Positions 34,948 through 45,629 are shown, numbered from the stretch's first letter. The stretch: 64,000 nucleotides of DNA from Calamus simplicifolius (GCA_900491605.1 UESW01000047.1:80529-144528), one strand, 5' to 3'. Numbers and translations: made by a program. The notes: a model not told the origin generated them from the letters alone.

Positions 34948-35560
34948 TACCCTTTGAAATTAAACAACAACAAAGTTTTATTTTTGAATTCTAAATCAAA
35001 AACTTGGAGGTCGAAATTACTCACATTTGTCAATAGATATACCCTAATTAAATCTGTTCTATTTGTGTCCTTTGAAATTAAACAACAACAAAGCTTCTTT
35101 CACTGGTTTGAAAGAACTTTTAGAAAATTTTTATGGGGAAATAACGATAATAATTAGATTATTCATACTGTCTCATGAGAGATTACCCTCTCATTTGTCA
35201 ATAGATTTATCCTAATTAAATTAGTTATGTGTTCTGTGCCTATGGATATCTTATTTAACACAGTTGTTCTTTAAAGCTTCATTCACTGGCTTGAAAGGAC
35301 TATTACAAACTTCTTAATTATGGGAAAAGAACAGTAATAAGCAAACTATTCATGTTATCTCATAGGAGCTTATTTGCAAACCTAAAGATTATGGGGGGTT
35401 TTGATATCTCATATACTCAAAAATGCTGATCAACACCCGTATGTAAGATTGCATATAAGATTATGCTTTACCCTAACCGCTTACTTTTCAAAATTTTTAG
35501 GGGAATTGGGTTGAGCCTAATCCACCAACGATATCTTCTCTCATATCATGGGGTTTTATT
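34930..35560 (+). pseudogene. LINE (L1-type) reverse transcriptase C-terminal remnant
   Basis: The text KTWRSKLLTFVNRYTLIKSVL (35000-35070) is the hallmark plant-LINE motif after the RT core (W-K-x-K-L-L-S-x-x-G-R-x-x-L-I-K-S-V-L). It is followed by HWFERTFRKFLWG (about 35103), matching the next LINE motif. A second, more decayed copy of the same region follows (HWLERTITNFL at about 35287, and ICKPKDYGG-like text at about 35375 in a shifted frame), so the segment is duplicated or two remnants lie in tandem. Stops and frameshifts are frequent. No poly-A tail or endonuclease was identified. Confidence 0.72.
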
Positions 35561-35868
35561 TGGTCCATTGAGAATAGGAGTAGAATAAACATCATGTCCT
35601 AACCATATATTTCAACCATTCCTTTACGCATTCAGCCATTGATCTTTAATTCTATAGTAATGGGAGAATTCCTTATAGTTGATAGCATATTAAATGCTAA
35701 TGAATGTTGAAATCTAAATTTATTAATTTTTTTCTTCTGCAAGAGAACCTTAGATGAGATAATTACCAATCCAACTTTAGGTTGAATCATGAAGATAAAG
35801 TATATTGAAGGTCAAACTATATATCCAAGGTGGAAGACAAAGGAGGTTTATAGGAATCTACTTTCAAG

Positions 35869-35921
<53 letters not shown>

Positions 35922-36114
35922 GGGTACGGTTATCAAGGGTTTGAAAAATCAAAGTTCATTCTTGATGTCTACACTTATTTGGAGGTTAATCTATGAAGGC
36001 CTACCAATTAGTATTCTTTTATCTTTCAGAATTCCATCCATTCAATCACAGTGTGCTAGGTGTATCCAAGATAATAAAACTTGAAAGCATTTTTTCTTCT
36101 CTTATAAAAATTTA
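35561..36114. other. AT-rich DNA with (AT)n microsatellite
   Basis: A pure (TA)n run of about 46 bp lies at 35872-35918. The rest may be decayed LINE 3' sequence; nothing else was recognised. Confidence 0.5.
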
Positions 36115-36169
36115 AAAACTTATATGGCTGATCCAGCGTCGTTAGAATAAAAGGTAACAGCAGCTAACT

Positions 36170-37085
36170 GAGATCACCATATCTCAACCTCGAGGACCCC
36201 CTCCGGTCTCGGGGTGCACCTGCATTATCTCACCCTCGAGACCTCCTCCGATCTCGAGGTGGGATCGCCATATCTCAACCCCGAGACCCCCCTTCCGGTC
36301 TCGGGGTGCACCAGCATTATCCCACCCCCGAGACCCCCACTGGTCTCGGGGTGGGATCACCATATCTCGACCCCGAGACCCCCATCCGGTCTCGGGGTGC
36401 ACCTGCATTATCTCACCCCCGAGACCCCCTCCTGTCTCGGGGTGGGATCGCCATATCTCGACCCCGAGACCCCCCTTCCGGTCTCGGGGTGCACCAGCAT
36501 TATCCCACCCCCGAGACCCCCGCCGGTCTCGGGGTGGGATCGCCATATCTCGAACCCGAGACCCCCCTCCGGTCTCGAGGTGCACTAGCACCATCTCACC
36601 CCCGAGCCCCCTCTGGTCTCGGGGTGGGATCACCATATCTCGACCCCAAGATCCCCCTCCGGTCTCGGGGTGCACCAGCACCATCTCACCCCCGAGACCC
36701 CCTCCGGTCTCGGGGTGGGATCACCATATCTCGACCCCGAGACCCCCTCCGGTCTCGGGGTGCACCTGCATTATCTCATCCCCGAGACCCCCTCCGATCT
36801 CGGGGTGGGATCGCCATATCTCGACCCCAAGACCCCCCTTCCGGTCTCAGGGTGCACCAGCATCATCTCACCCCCGAGACCCCCGCCGGTCTCGGGGTGG
36901 GATCGCCATATCTCGACCCCGAGACCTCCCTCCGGTCTCGGGGTGCACCAGCACCATCTCACCCCTGAGACCCCTGCCGGTCTCGGGGTGGGATCGCCAT
37001 ATCTCGACCCCGAGACCCCCCTCTGGTCCCGGGGTGCACCAGCACCATCTCACCCCCGGACCCCTCCGGTCTCGGGGTGCGCGGG
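36170..37085. repeat. 90-bp hairpin satellite in the solo LTR (array 3)
   Basis: About ten units of about 90 bp. Each has two hairpins with 10-bp stems CCCCGAGACC/GGTCTCGGGG and a 5-8 nt loop. They are separated alternately by GTGCACCAGCAYYATCTCAC and GTGGGATCGCCATATCTCGA spacers. One half-unit (about 36231-36260) carries the stem CCTCGAGA/TCTCGAGG, a paired change. Open frames on both strands are by-products of the repeat. Confidence 0.93.
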
Positions 37086-37435
37086 TATCATCAGCGATTA
37101 GCACGCGGACCATCTTTCGAACCAAATGACAGCTCCGGGCCACCCGGCGCGCCCATGTGATTCTCCGTGCACCCGTGATTGCTTGCAGCCATGCCTCATA
37201 ACGGCGTATGGTGCACTGCATGTTCCTGTGCATGACTGTGCTCCGTTACGGCGTACGATTCACTACCACTTGCCACTGTGCGCGGTCATGTCAAGCAACG
37301 GCGCGCACCAAATACAACCGCGGCTGCAAGACACATGTAATGCCATGTTGGCTGGTAGCGCGGGATGCCTCTGACACGCACAGTGATGGTATGACAGCAA
37401 TCTTCCGGAATAGTAAGACATGATATTGGGACAGG

Positions 37436-37443
37436 TATAAAAA
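37436..37443 (+). promoter_or_regulatory. TATA box of the solo LTR
   Basis: TATAAAAA preceded by ACAGG, matching the inverted TTTTATACCTGT at 57764-57775 in the related LTR. Confidence 0.75.
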
Positions 37444-37691
37444 CACGCGCCCGCACTGTAAGTAGGGATCCGAACTCTGATTTTCTAGCTTTCTTCCTCC
37501 TCGCAAAACCCTAACTGTCTCAGCTCCCTTTCGCTGAGTGGTTCTTGTCTGATCCCAAGTAACTGACTTGAGCGTCGGAGGGTCCCTACCGGAACATCCG
37601 GTCTTCGGGGACTTTTCTTGTAGGAGTCCGGAGAGAAGGACGTCCGTCTTCCCCGACGTTTAAAGAAGGTGACTTGGCACCATCAAAAACT

Positions 37692-38300
37692 ATTTAGGTA
37701 GTGTTTGATAGAAAAATAGCTATTTTTGGATAAGTGTACATAATAGAGTTTATCTAGGGGATAGCTGAGAGAATAACCAATGTTTTATAATAACAGTTTT
37801 GCCCTCAAGGGATAAGTTCAAAAAAAAATAGCTATTCCTCCAGTCCTTAGGGTGTGTTTGATATGATGGATAAGGGAGGATATCCCCTAAATATCCCTCC
37901 TTATTCCCAAATGCTATAGCTACAGGGGATAGTGCTGAAAAAGTTTAACTAGAGGGGATAACCCATATTTAACCATGGGTTATCTCCTGAACTTATTCCC
38001 TAGAGAACCTAGGAATAACTAAAGTTATCCCTTGATGGCAGAGCGGTAATTTTAAAAAGGTGCTTATCCCCTCAGCTATCCCCTGGATAAATGCTATCCT
38101 GTACATTTATCCAGGGATAGCCAAAAAGCTATCAAACACAGCCTTAGGGAATAAGTTCAGGGGATAACTCATGGTTATGAGTTATTCCCTTTGGTTAACT
38201 TTTTTTTCAGCTATCCTTCGTAGTTATAGCTTTTGAAAATAAAAAAGGATATCCAGGGAATATTTCCTCTTATTCCCTATTTCAAACACACCCTTTGGGG
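37692..38300. mobile_element. Two interleaved MITE-like elements
   Basis: Inverted termini pair as TAGGTAGTGTTTGATAG (37692) with GCTATCAAACACAGCCTTA (ends about 38155), and TTAGGGTGTGTTTGA (37854) with TTTCAAACACACCCTTT (ends about 38297). Interiors share GGGATAAC/TTATCCCC/AACCATGG motifs. TTA next to GGGTGTGTTTGA fits the 3-bp target of PIF/Harbinger-Tourist MITEs, but the right side reads TTT, so the class is tentative. Confidence 0.6.
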
Positions 38301-38579
38301 TCTTATGAAAGATGGATATATTGTGCACATTCACTCCATAAGAATTCCTTCTTATGAAGTTTAAATCCAATAATTATATAGCTTTCTCCCAATCATTATG
38401 GATTTATATACCTTATGGAATCTATAGAAGGCAAAGAATGAAGATCTTTTTACTCCTCAGAGTTATTCATAATGCTTTATGTCAAGTAAATTTTACAATC
38501 AGGGATCTATACACATTGCTAGAATTTGGGATTGTTCTCCCTTGCTTTATGGGATCTATTACCAACTTTAATCTCTTGG
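38301..38579. other. Intergenic DNA, nothing recognised
   Basis: AT-rich sequence between the MITE pair and the SIRE-type element; it carries the target site CAACC at 38580-38584. Confidence 0.45.
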
Positions 38580-38584
38580 CAACC

Positions 38585-40090
38585 TGTTGGCCCAGATGAC
38601 AACCCAAGAGGGGGGGTGAATTGGGTTCTTTAAAAATTTAGCTTCTTGAAAAATTGTTTGCTTAAGATGAATGAAAACAAATGCAATGTAAATATAAAGT
38701 ACAGCGAATAAAACAGAGATAGAGATAGAGTCAATGGAAGCACGGCAAACACAAAGATTTTATAGTGGTTCGGTGTATCCAACACCTACGTCCACTCCCA
38801 AGATCCTACTTGGGTCCACACTATAATCACCTCGATTACAGCCGAGTTGTTTTACAAGTTCACAACTCAAACTTGTTGTTTTACCCGGGATCACAACGAA
38901 CCCAGCCGGTTTTTCGGGCTCACCAGCACACAACCCAAGACTCAAGCAAAACTAGCTTGACCCGAGGTTAACAACCTCCACTAGTTCAATCCCCTTTGAT
39001 TGAACTAGGCACAAACAAGAATAAGAATGTTTTACAAATTTTCACAGCTCCTTAATGAGCAAATATTCAAAGAAAAGTAAATAGGTTTAGAAAAGCCTGG
39101 TTTGAAGTTGTTTGGCTTTGAGCTTTTCTTCTTTTCTTCTTTTCCTCTTCTCCTTGCTGGGTTGAATCAAGCCTCAGCTCCGATTCTTCACAGTAGATGC
39201 AGTTGAGAAGATTGAAAAGTTGGTCTCTTTCTTCTAGTTGAGAATCCTCCGATTTTTCTCTATTTGAACGGCTTGGATTCTTCTTTGAGCTTTGTGGAGT
39301 GGAAGGTTTTGAATTTGAAAGCTCCTCTCTTGGATATAAGGCTCAAGACTTCTCGGATTTTGATTTTTGATTTTGTCTATCCGTTTCTATCTCTCTCTTT
39401 CAAACGGTTGTTTTTCCCCTTTTTATAGATTTTCCTTTGATTCATTTTTGGGTGGAAATCTAGCCGTTGGAGTGTACCTGGAAGGATTTTCCATTCATAA
39501 AAAATAGCCGTTAGATGTCAGAAATCAAAAATATTACCGTTAGAGCTGATCTGGCATTTTTGATTTTTCGTCCAGGTGGGTTGGAGTCGGCTCCAGCTTT
39601 TCAGGTGTCGGCTCCGAATCGTTTTTCCATAAATAGTAAAATCTGAGTTCGTCGTGGAGTCGGCTCCGCAAAAGTAAGTGTCGGCTCGCCGTCGTCAGGT
39701 GTCGGCTCCCGAAAACTGTAGGTGTCGGCTCCAGGATGCTCAGAAAAATCAACGCTCTGTTCCAGCATCGGAGTCGGCTCCAGACACAGTAAGTGTCGAC
39801 TCCGAAACCTTAGGTGTCGGCTCCGAAACTCTAGGTGTCGGCTCCAGGTTGTATCAAAAATCAGATTAAAATTGAATTGGCCATGGGGTCGGCTCCAGAC
39901 TTTCTAGGTGTCGACTCCAAGCTCTGAAACTTTGAAATCTCTGATTTGTATTTGATTCAAAATTCATTTCTTAATTCCTTTAAATTGATCAAATAAATTT
40001 AAGTCCTGAAACACTTATAAAATCCATTAGTAATCAAATAAATATACTCAATTCCTTTATTAATCATCAAAATCAATGAATGGATCAACA
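38585..40090 (-). repeat. 3' LTR of the SIRE-type element
   Basis: 1506 bp; in plus coordinates it begins TGTTGGCCCAGATGAC and ends GGATCAACA. It carries the GTCGGCTCC motif cluster (39582-39920) and a TATA box on the minus strand at about 39421-39427. Confidence 0.97.
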
Positions 40091-40104
40091 ATCTCCCCCT
40101 TTTT
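40091..40104 (-). other. Polypurine tract
   Basis: ATCTCCCCCTTTTT on the plus strand (AAAAAGGGGGAGAT on the minus strand) directly abuts the 3' LTR. Confidence 0.85.
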
Positions 40105-40648
40105 GATGATTATAAAAACATTGAGTATATGCATAGAATTCTTAAATTAAAGAGAATATCAAGGAAGTGATCTTTACGAGTAAGCTCCCCCTGAATAAGG
40201 TAGCTTCTCTTATGAAGTTCAAATTCAAATTATTCTTCCTCTTACTTTACACATTTGATACTTAAGATTTCTTTGTGCATAGACAATTCAATTTGATTAT
40301 CAATCCATATCAATAACTCAATATCATATTAATCAATTAACATTCTCAACTATAATTCTTTCCATATAATTTTCTCCCTCTTAATGCATATACAATCCTA
40401 ATTCTCTCCCCTTTTTTGTAATCAACAAAAAGGTAAAGAATATTTTACTGCATCAAAGGATAATTGCATCAAAAAGATAATCAAAAGTCAAATATTACAT
40501 AAAAAACTTTTCATTCATTAACATAAGCTTCACTACATCAACATATTGTCAAGTATTACATAATTCTCTCCCTCTTTACACTTCATTATATTAACTTCAT
40601 TACATCAAAATGTAAACAACATTTCAACAAGATTGAACATAAACTACA
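40105..40648 (-). other. 3' untranslated region of the SIRE-type element
   Basis: AT-rich, no coding motif; it lies between the coiled-coil ORF stop and the polypurine tract. It contains CTCCCCCTGAATAAG and TTCTCTCCCTCTTTAC blocks whose complements are additional purine runs, a trait reported for Sireviruses. Confidence 0.6.
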
Positions 40649-41197
40649 TCAAAAGTTCTTTCTAACTATTCTTGTTAAATGGTCTACTATATTTTTCATT
40701 CCATCACATTGAAGTCTAACATAATCTTTTAGTCTCTCATCCACAAATGTGCAAGCTGTTGTGATTTTGTCTTGAAGTTCGGCGTTGCACTTTGAATAAG
40801 TTTCACCATCTCCACAAATCTCTTTAAGCTCTTCAAAGATGTTCTTCAAATCACCATTTAAAGATTCTGCGGAGGAGTTGAGAGTTGATTCAATCTTTGC
40901 AATCCGATCATCAAGGGAGTAAAGTGATTCTTTTAAATTCATAAATTTACTGTCAAACTCATCCTTCTGAGCTGCAAACAAACTTTTTAATTGCTCCATT
41001 TGAAGGTCTGAGAATCCAGTCGAAGAAGTGGATGGTTGATCATAAACTTGTGCAGGTGCAGGAGCAGGAACAGGAGCAGAAATGGGACTCCTAGGCTGTG
41101 GAGAAGGAACCCTAAATGATGGTCCAGCCTCGCAAGGCTCAGAAACTCTCGGCATAGGGGCTCTTTCATCTAGGTGTCCTTTCCTAAGAATTGACAT
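40649..41197 (-). CDS. C-terminal part of the Sirevirus downstream (env-like position) ORF
   Basis: About 180 codons in one frame. The N-terminal third is proline/serine-rich (PRVSEPCEAGPSF, then a PAPAPA stretch). The rest is predicted helical with heptad spacing (LQMEQLKSLFAAQKDEF, SLYSLDDRIAKIESTLNS, LKNIFEELKEI). Sireviruses commonly carry an extra ORF after RNase H, sometimes called env-like, with coiled coils. Its upstream part is missing here: a deletion has joined the RNase H segment (at about 41195) to it in a different frame. No signal peptide or membrane segment is visible. Function unknown. Confidence 0.6.
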   Translation of the reverse strand: MSILRKGHLDERAPMPRVSEPCEAGPSFRVPSPQPRSPISAPVPAPAPAQVYDQPSTSSTGFSDLQMEQLKSLFAAQKDEFDSKFMNLKESLYSLDDRIAKIESTLNSSAESLNGDLKNIFEELKEICGDGETYSKCNAELQDKITTACTFVDERLKDYVRLQCDGMKNIVDHLTRIVRKNF

Positions 41198-41680
41198 GCA
41201 CCACTTGTGCTTTTTCTATCCAATTTACATCCAGCATAGTCAGAATCAGAATATGCAATTAAATTTAAAGTCTCTAGAGTACCATAAACCTACATTTTTA
41301 GTTCCACTTAAATATCTTAAAATTCTTTTTACAACAACTAAGTGAGATTCTTTAGGTTCAGATTGAAATCTAGCACATAGACATACTGCAAACATAATAT
41401 TTGGTCTACTAGCAGTTAAGTAAAGAAGAGATCCAATCATACCTCTGTAATGTTTTTGATCTACTTTCTTACCATCTTCATCTTTGTCCAATTTGCACGA
41501 AGGACTCATAGGTATCCCAAGTGGTTTGATTGACTCCATTCAAATTTCTTGAGCAGTTCTTTTGCTATATTTGGCTTGATTGATGAAGATTTCTTTGCTT
41601 TGTTTGATTTGAAGTCCTAGGAAGAAGTTGAGTTCTTCTATCATACTCATTTCAAACTCACCCTGCATTAACTTTGCAAA
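41180..41680 (-). pseudogene. RT C-terminus and truncated RNase H
   Basis: The RT connection reads IPMSPSCKLDKDEDGKKVD, YRGMIGSLLYLTASRPNIMF and VVKRILRYLSGTKNVGLWYS (41539-41246). RNase H then starts in another frame (AYSDSDYAGCKLDRKSTSG and ACQFLG) and stops dead at about 41190, after roughly the first 25 residues of the domain. Most of RNase H, including its remaining catalytic acidic residues, is deleted. Confidence 0.88.
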
Positions 41681-43144
41681 TTATTGACATAACAAATTGT
41701 TAGTAGCACCGAAAACAATATCATCAACATATATCTGTACTACTAATAAATCTTTGTCTTTTGTTTTCAAAAATAGTGTTTTATCGACATTTCCTCTTAC
41801 AAAATCATTTTCAATCAGAAATTTACTTAATCTTTCATACCAAGCCCTAGGTGCTTGTTTCAAACCGTATAGTGCTTTGTGTAATTTAAAAACATGATTT
41901 GGAAATTCATGATCTTCAAATCCCGGTGGTTGTTCAACAAAAACTTCTTCATTTATAAATCCATTTAAGAATGCGCTTTTAACATCCATTTGAAATAAAT
42001 TGATATGCATATGACATGCAAATGCAAGTAACAATCTAATTGCTTCAAGTCTAGCTACAGGTGCAAAAGTTTCATCAAAATCAATTCCTTCTTCTTGATT
42101 ATATCCTTTTGCAACTAATCTAGCTTTGTTTCTTATTACTATGCCATTTTCGTCTAATTTATTTCTAAATACCCATTTTGATCCTATTACAGAATGATCT
42201 TTAGGTCTATCCACTAATGTCCAAACATTATTTCTAGTGAATTGATTTAATTCTTCTTGCATGGCTAACATCCAGTTATTATCTTTTTCAGCTTCTTCAA
42301 TAGTTTTTGGTTCAATTTGAGATACAAATGCAAGATGATTATTGATGTTTCTCATTGATGATCTAGTTCTTACTCCTTGAGATGGATCACCTATAATTAA
42401 TTCTCTTGGATGACCATAGGCATATCTCCAATCTCTAGGTAGATCTATATCATTACGATTTCCATCAACAACATCAACACTAGGAGAATCATTATCTTTA
42501 GCTTCTTGTTCATGATCTGAAGATACATCTATATTTAATTTTTCAATGTCTCTTTCTAGAATGTTTGTATCTTCCTCATCATCAATCTTTTTAGAACTTG
42601 ATGCTAAAGATTCATCAAAGATTACATGAATAGATTCTTCTACTATTAAGTTTCTCTTGTTAAATACTCTATAAGCTTTACTTGATGTTGAATATCCTAA
42701 GAATATGCCTTCATCAGATTTTGCATCAAATTTTCCTAGGTTATCTTTGCCATTATTATGAATGAAACACTTACAACCAAATGCATGAAAATAGCTTATG
42801 TTTGGTTTTCTATTATTCCATAGTTCATAAGGTGTTTTCTTAATGATTGGCCTAATTAAAGCTCTATTAAGGATGTAGCATGCCGTGTTTATAGCTTCTG
42901 CCCAAAAGTATTTTGGTAAGTTGCTTTCACATAGCATGGTACGGGCCATGTCTTCTAGGGTTCTATTTTTTCTTTCAACTACACCATTTTGTTGCGGTGT
43001 TCTAGGTGCAGAAAAATTATGATGGATGCCATTTTCTATGCAAAAATTTTTAAATAAATGATTTTCAAATTCGGTGCCATGATCACTTCTTAGAGACACT
43101 ATGGTGTTGTTTTTCTCATTTGTGACCTTCTTGAAGAATTTCAA
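41681..43144 (-). pseudogene. Integrase core C-terminal part plus reverse transcriptase (SIRE-type)
   Basis: One 487-codon frame. It holds the integrase core (SLRSDHGTEFENHLF, FSAPRTPQQNGVVERKNRTL), the integrase tail (IFLGYSTSSKAYRVFN), then an acidic linker and RT (KWVFRNKLDENG, RLVAKGYNQEEGIDF, FAPVARLEAIRLLLAFA, FQMDVKSAFLNG, ALYGLKQAPRAWYERL, and the catalytic VQIYVDDIVFGA). It ends by frameshift after the YVDD motif. It overlaps the preceding frame by four bases, showing a single-base break near 43141. Catalytic residues visible in this part are intact. Confidence 0.95.
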
Positions 43145-43911
43145 AAATAGTGAAAGGTCTCATCCTTATGAGCTAAAAATAATACCCAAGTGTATCTAGA
43201 GTAATCATCTACAATCACAAGACCATATTTCTTTCCTCCTAGACTTGTGGTTCTAGTAGGTCCAAAAAGATCCATGTGAAGTAGTTCAAGTGGCCTAGAA
43301 GTGGAAACAATATTTTTAGTTTTGAAAGAATTTCTAGTTTGTTTTCCAAATTGACATGCATCACAAATTTTATTATTTTCAAAATCTAATTGTGGAAGTC
43401 CTTTTACTAAATCCATTCTAATTAATTTTGAAATAAGGTGTGTGCTTGCATGACCTAATCTACGATGCCACAACCAACCAATCTCATTTATATTAGCATT
43501 ATTAGCAACTAGGCAATGATTACTTGTAGACAAATTGTCTAAATCAATCAGGTATACATTGCCATTTCTATTTCCAATAAAAACAATGCTATTATCAATG
43601 GGATTAGAAACTGTGCATATAGAAGATTCAAATGATACTTTAAAACCTTTGTCACATAATTGACTAATGCTAATTAAATTATGTTTCAAACCATCAACAT
43701 ATAAGACATTTTCAATATATGTGGAGGGAGTTATTTGAATGTTACCAAACCCCAAGATTTGGCCTTTGCCATTGTCGCCAAATGTAACTACTCCTCCTCT
43801 TTTGCTTTCAAGGGTGATGAATTGATCCTTGTCACCCGTCATGTGCCTTGAGCAGCCGCTATCGAGATACCACTTTCTCTTTGATCTTTTGGCCGCAAGA
43901 CACTCCTGCAA
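43141..43911 (-). pseudogene. Protease and integrase N-terminal part (SIRE-type)
   Basis: Protease active site KWYLDSGCSRHMTGD, then GNIQITPSTYIENVLYVDGL and LISISQLCDKGF. The pre-integrase zinc domain reads WLWHRRLGHASTHLISKL with CDACQFGKQTRNSF. The integrase core start reads LHMDLFGPTRTTSLGGKKYG, then VDDYSRYTWVLFL. The frame breaks at 43141 inside the core. Residues up to the break are intact. Confidence 0.94.
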
Positions 43912-44030
43912 AAATAATTAAGTCTTATATTTAGGTACCCAAGCTTTCTTGGGTCCTTCATGGTTAGTAGCATAAACAATTGTTCCTTTAGGAACCCAAA
44001 TTTTCTTTCCTTTACTATTTATCTTCTTAT

Positions 44031-44381
44031 CTATTTTCTTAAAATTGCATTCAAAAACTTTGTGTCCCTTCTTGTTACAGTAATGCATGTAACATTATCA
44101 AGGTTTTGTTCCTTTCTAAAAAAGTTTTTGACAAATTTTTGTTTCAAATTAGGTCTATATCCTAAACCAGCCTTATCATATATAGCTCTTTGATTACTTA
44201 ACAATAAATTAAGTTTTTCTGAACTATAAGTGAATTTATCAACAATACTTTTATATTTATCAACTTCCTTCTTTAGTTTATCATTTTCATTGGAAATTGA
44301 TTCTTTTTCTTTAGTCAAATTGTCTTTTTCAGATTTCAGCACTTTAGTTTCATTATTAAGATTTTCTTTTTCTTCAATCAA
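44031..44381 (-). pseudogene. Gag C-terminal coiled coil and second zinc knuckle
   Basis: A lysine/glutamate-rich helical stretch (LKSEKDNLTKEKESISNEND, then LKKEVDKYKSIVDKF) in the +1 frame relative to gag. It is followed, after another shift, by a CCHC-like motif (CNKKGHKVFEC, near 44065). SIRE-type gag proteins have this layout. The break from gag lies at about 44384. Confidence 0.8.
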
Positions 44382-44383
44382 AG

Positions 44384-45568
44384 TTAAATTTTATTTTTCA
44401 AAAACTTATATTTCTTTTTCAAAATTTTGAAATCACCAACAAGTTCATTAAAAGCATCAAATAATTCATCAAAAGCAAATTCATCGCAAGGGTTTTCAGA
44501 ACTTACCTCATCCTCTTCGTTTGCCATAAAGCAAATGTTAGCAACCTCCTTTTGTTCTTCCTCCGATGAGGATTCATCGCTGTCGCTCCAAGTTGCAACA
44601 TAGGCTTTCTTTTTCTTCTTGAAAGTCTTTTTCAGTTGAGGACAATCATATCTGTAATGCCCCGGTTTCTTACATTCATAGCAAATCAAGGGGTCTTTCT
44701 CTTTATCCTTGTCCTTGTCTTTTTCTTTCTCTCCTTCCATCTTAGTTCCAAATTTCTTCTTGTGGAAGGGTCTCTTTCTCCTCATGAATTTTTTGAACTT
44801 TCTTGCTAGAAGAGCTGTCTCATCATCATCTTCTTCACTATCATTGCAGCTCTCCTCATTTTCAGCAGCCTTAAGAGCTATGGTCTTTTTCTTTTTCACA
44901 TCTTCTTCTATGTGCTGCTTCATGGTCAATTCATGGGTCATTAGGGATCCTAGAAGCTCCTCTAAGGGTAAGGTGTTGAGGTCCTTTGCTTCTTGGATTG
45001 CTGTCACCTTCGCTTCCCACGTTCTTGGAAGTGACCTGAGAATTTTTCGGACAAGTTCAGAGTTAGAATATGTTTTGCCTAAACTTTTCAACCCATTTAC
45101 AATATCAGTAAATCTAGTATACATGCTAGCTATATTTTCAGTTTGTTCCATGCAAAATAACTCATATTTATGAACAAGAATGTTTATTTTGGATTCTTTT
45201 ACTTGGTTAGTACCCTCATGGGTAACCTCTAATCTATCCCAAATCTCCTTTGCGGAATTACAAGTGGAGATTCTATTAAATTCATTAGCATCTAAAGAGC
45301 AATATAAGACATTCATGGCCTTAGCATTGAGCTGTGCCATTTTCCTATCATTATCATTCCAATCCCTTTCGGGCTTAGGAACAATAGTGCCATCAACAAC
45401 GTGTGTGGGTGTACTAGGTCCATTAGTTATAACACCCCACAATTCATAATCAGAAGCTTGAATGAATATCCTCATTCTTGCTTTCCAATAAGAATAGTTG
45501 GAACCATTAAACAAAGGAGGTCTATTTGTAGAATGACCTTCGGCAAATGATCCAACTTGAGTTGCCAT
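44384..45568 (-). CDS. SIRE/Maximus-type gag (capsid/nucleocapsid), truncated by frameshift
   Basis: ATG at 45568, about 50 bp inside the primer site. 394 codons: an N-terminal RPPLFNGSNYSYWKARMRIF motif (about residues 16-36), the gag core (UBN2-type, KEIWDRLEVTHEGTNQVKES and LRSLPRTWEAKVTAIQEAKD), a basic stretch (RKRPFHKKKFG), a KDKDKDKEKD run and the zinc knuckle CYECKKPGHYRYDC (about residues 300-313). An acidic segment follows. The frame ends at 44384 where the coiled coil continues in another frame. It packages element RNA in particles; nothing in the visible core looks damaged. Confidence 0.95.
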   Translation of the reverse strand: MATQVGSFAEGHSTNRPPLFNGSNYSYWKARMRIFIQASDYELWGVITNGPSTPTHVVDGTIVPKPERDWNDNDRKMAQLNAKAMNVLYCSLDANEFNRISTCNSAKEIWDRLEVTHEGTNQVKESKINILVHKYELFCMEQTENIASMYTRFTDIVNGLKSLGKTYSNSELVRKILRSLPRTWEAKVTAIQEAKDLNTLPLEELLGSLMTHELTMKQHIEEDVKKKKTIALKAAENEESCNDSEEDDDETALLARKFKKFMRRKRPFHKKKFGTKMEGEKEKDKDKDKEKDPLICYECKKPGHYRYDCPQLKKTFKKKKKAYVATWSDSDESSSEEEQKEVANICFMANEEDEVSSENPCDEFAFDELFDAFNELVGDFKILKKKYKFLKNKI

Positions 45569-45615
45569 TTGGATCTTTAGCTCTTGATCGTGTGATCAAA
45601 ATCTAATGAGCACTT

Positions 45616-45627
45616 GCTCTGATACCA
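45616..45627 (-). other. Primer binding site, initiator-Met tRNA
   Basis: GCTCTGATACCA on the plus strand, i.e. TGGTATCAGAGC on the minus strand, two bases from the 5' LTR. Confidence 0.93.
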
Positions 45628-45629
45628 AT

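Larger units (their letters stand above)
36120..37685 (+). mobile_element. Solo LTR of a Tat-lineage element with internal satellite
   Basis: Flanked by TSD AAAAC (36115-36119, 37686-37690). Start TTATATGGCTGATCC aligns with the LTR start TGATATGACTGATCC of the minus-strand copy at 57519-59225, with TG mutated to TT. The end ...ACTTGGCACCATCA aligns with that copy's end. The core holds a hairpin satellite (36170-37085), and a TATAAAAA box lies at 37436-37443. No internal domains remain, as expected after LTR-LTR recombination. Confidence 0.88.

Noticed and set aside
36184..37101. Open frames of 120-220 codons rich in P, R and S in the 90-bp satellite
   Set aside because: They are repeat-derived, on both strands, within a solo LTR.
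38760..38971. Opposed short frames repeated at 45805-46016
   Set aside because: They are inside the two LTRs of the SIRE-type element.
40649..41197. Functional envelope protein in the SIRE-type element
   Set aside because: No signal peptide, transmembrane segment or glycosylation-rich ectodomain is visible; only a coiled coil and a proline-rich start. The label 'env-like' is positional only.
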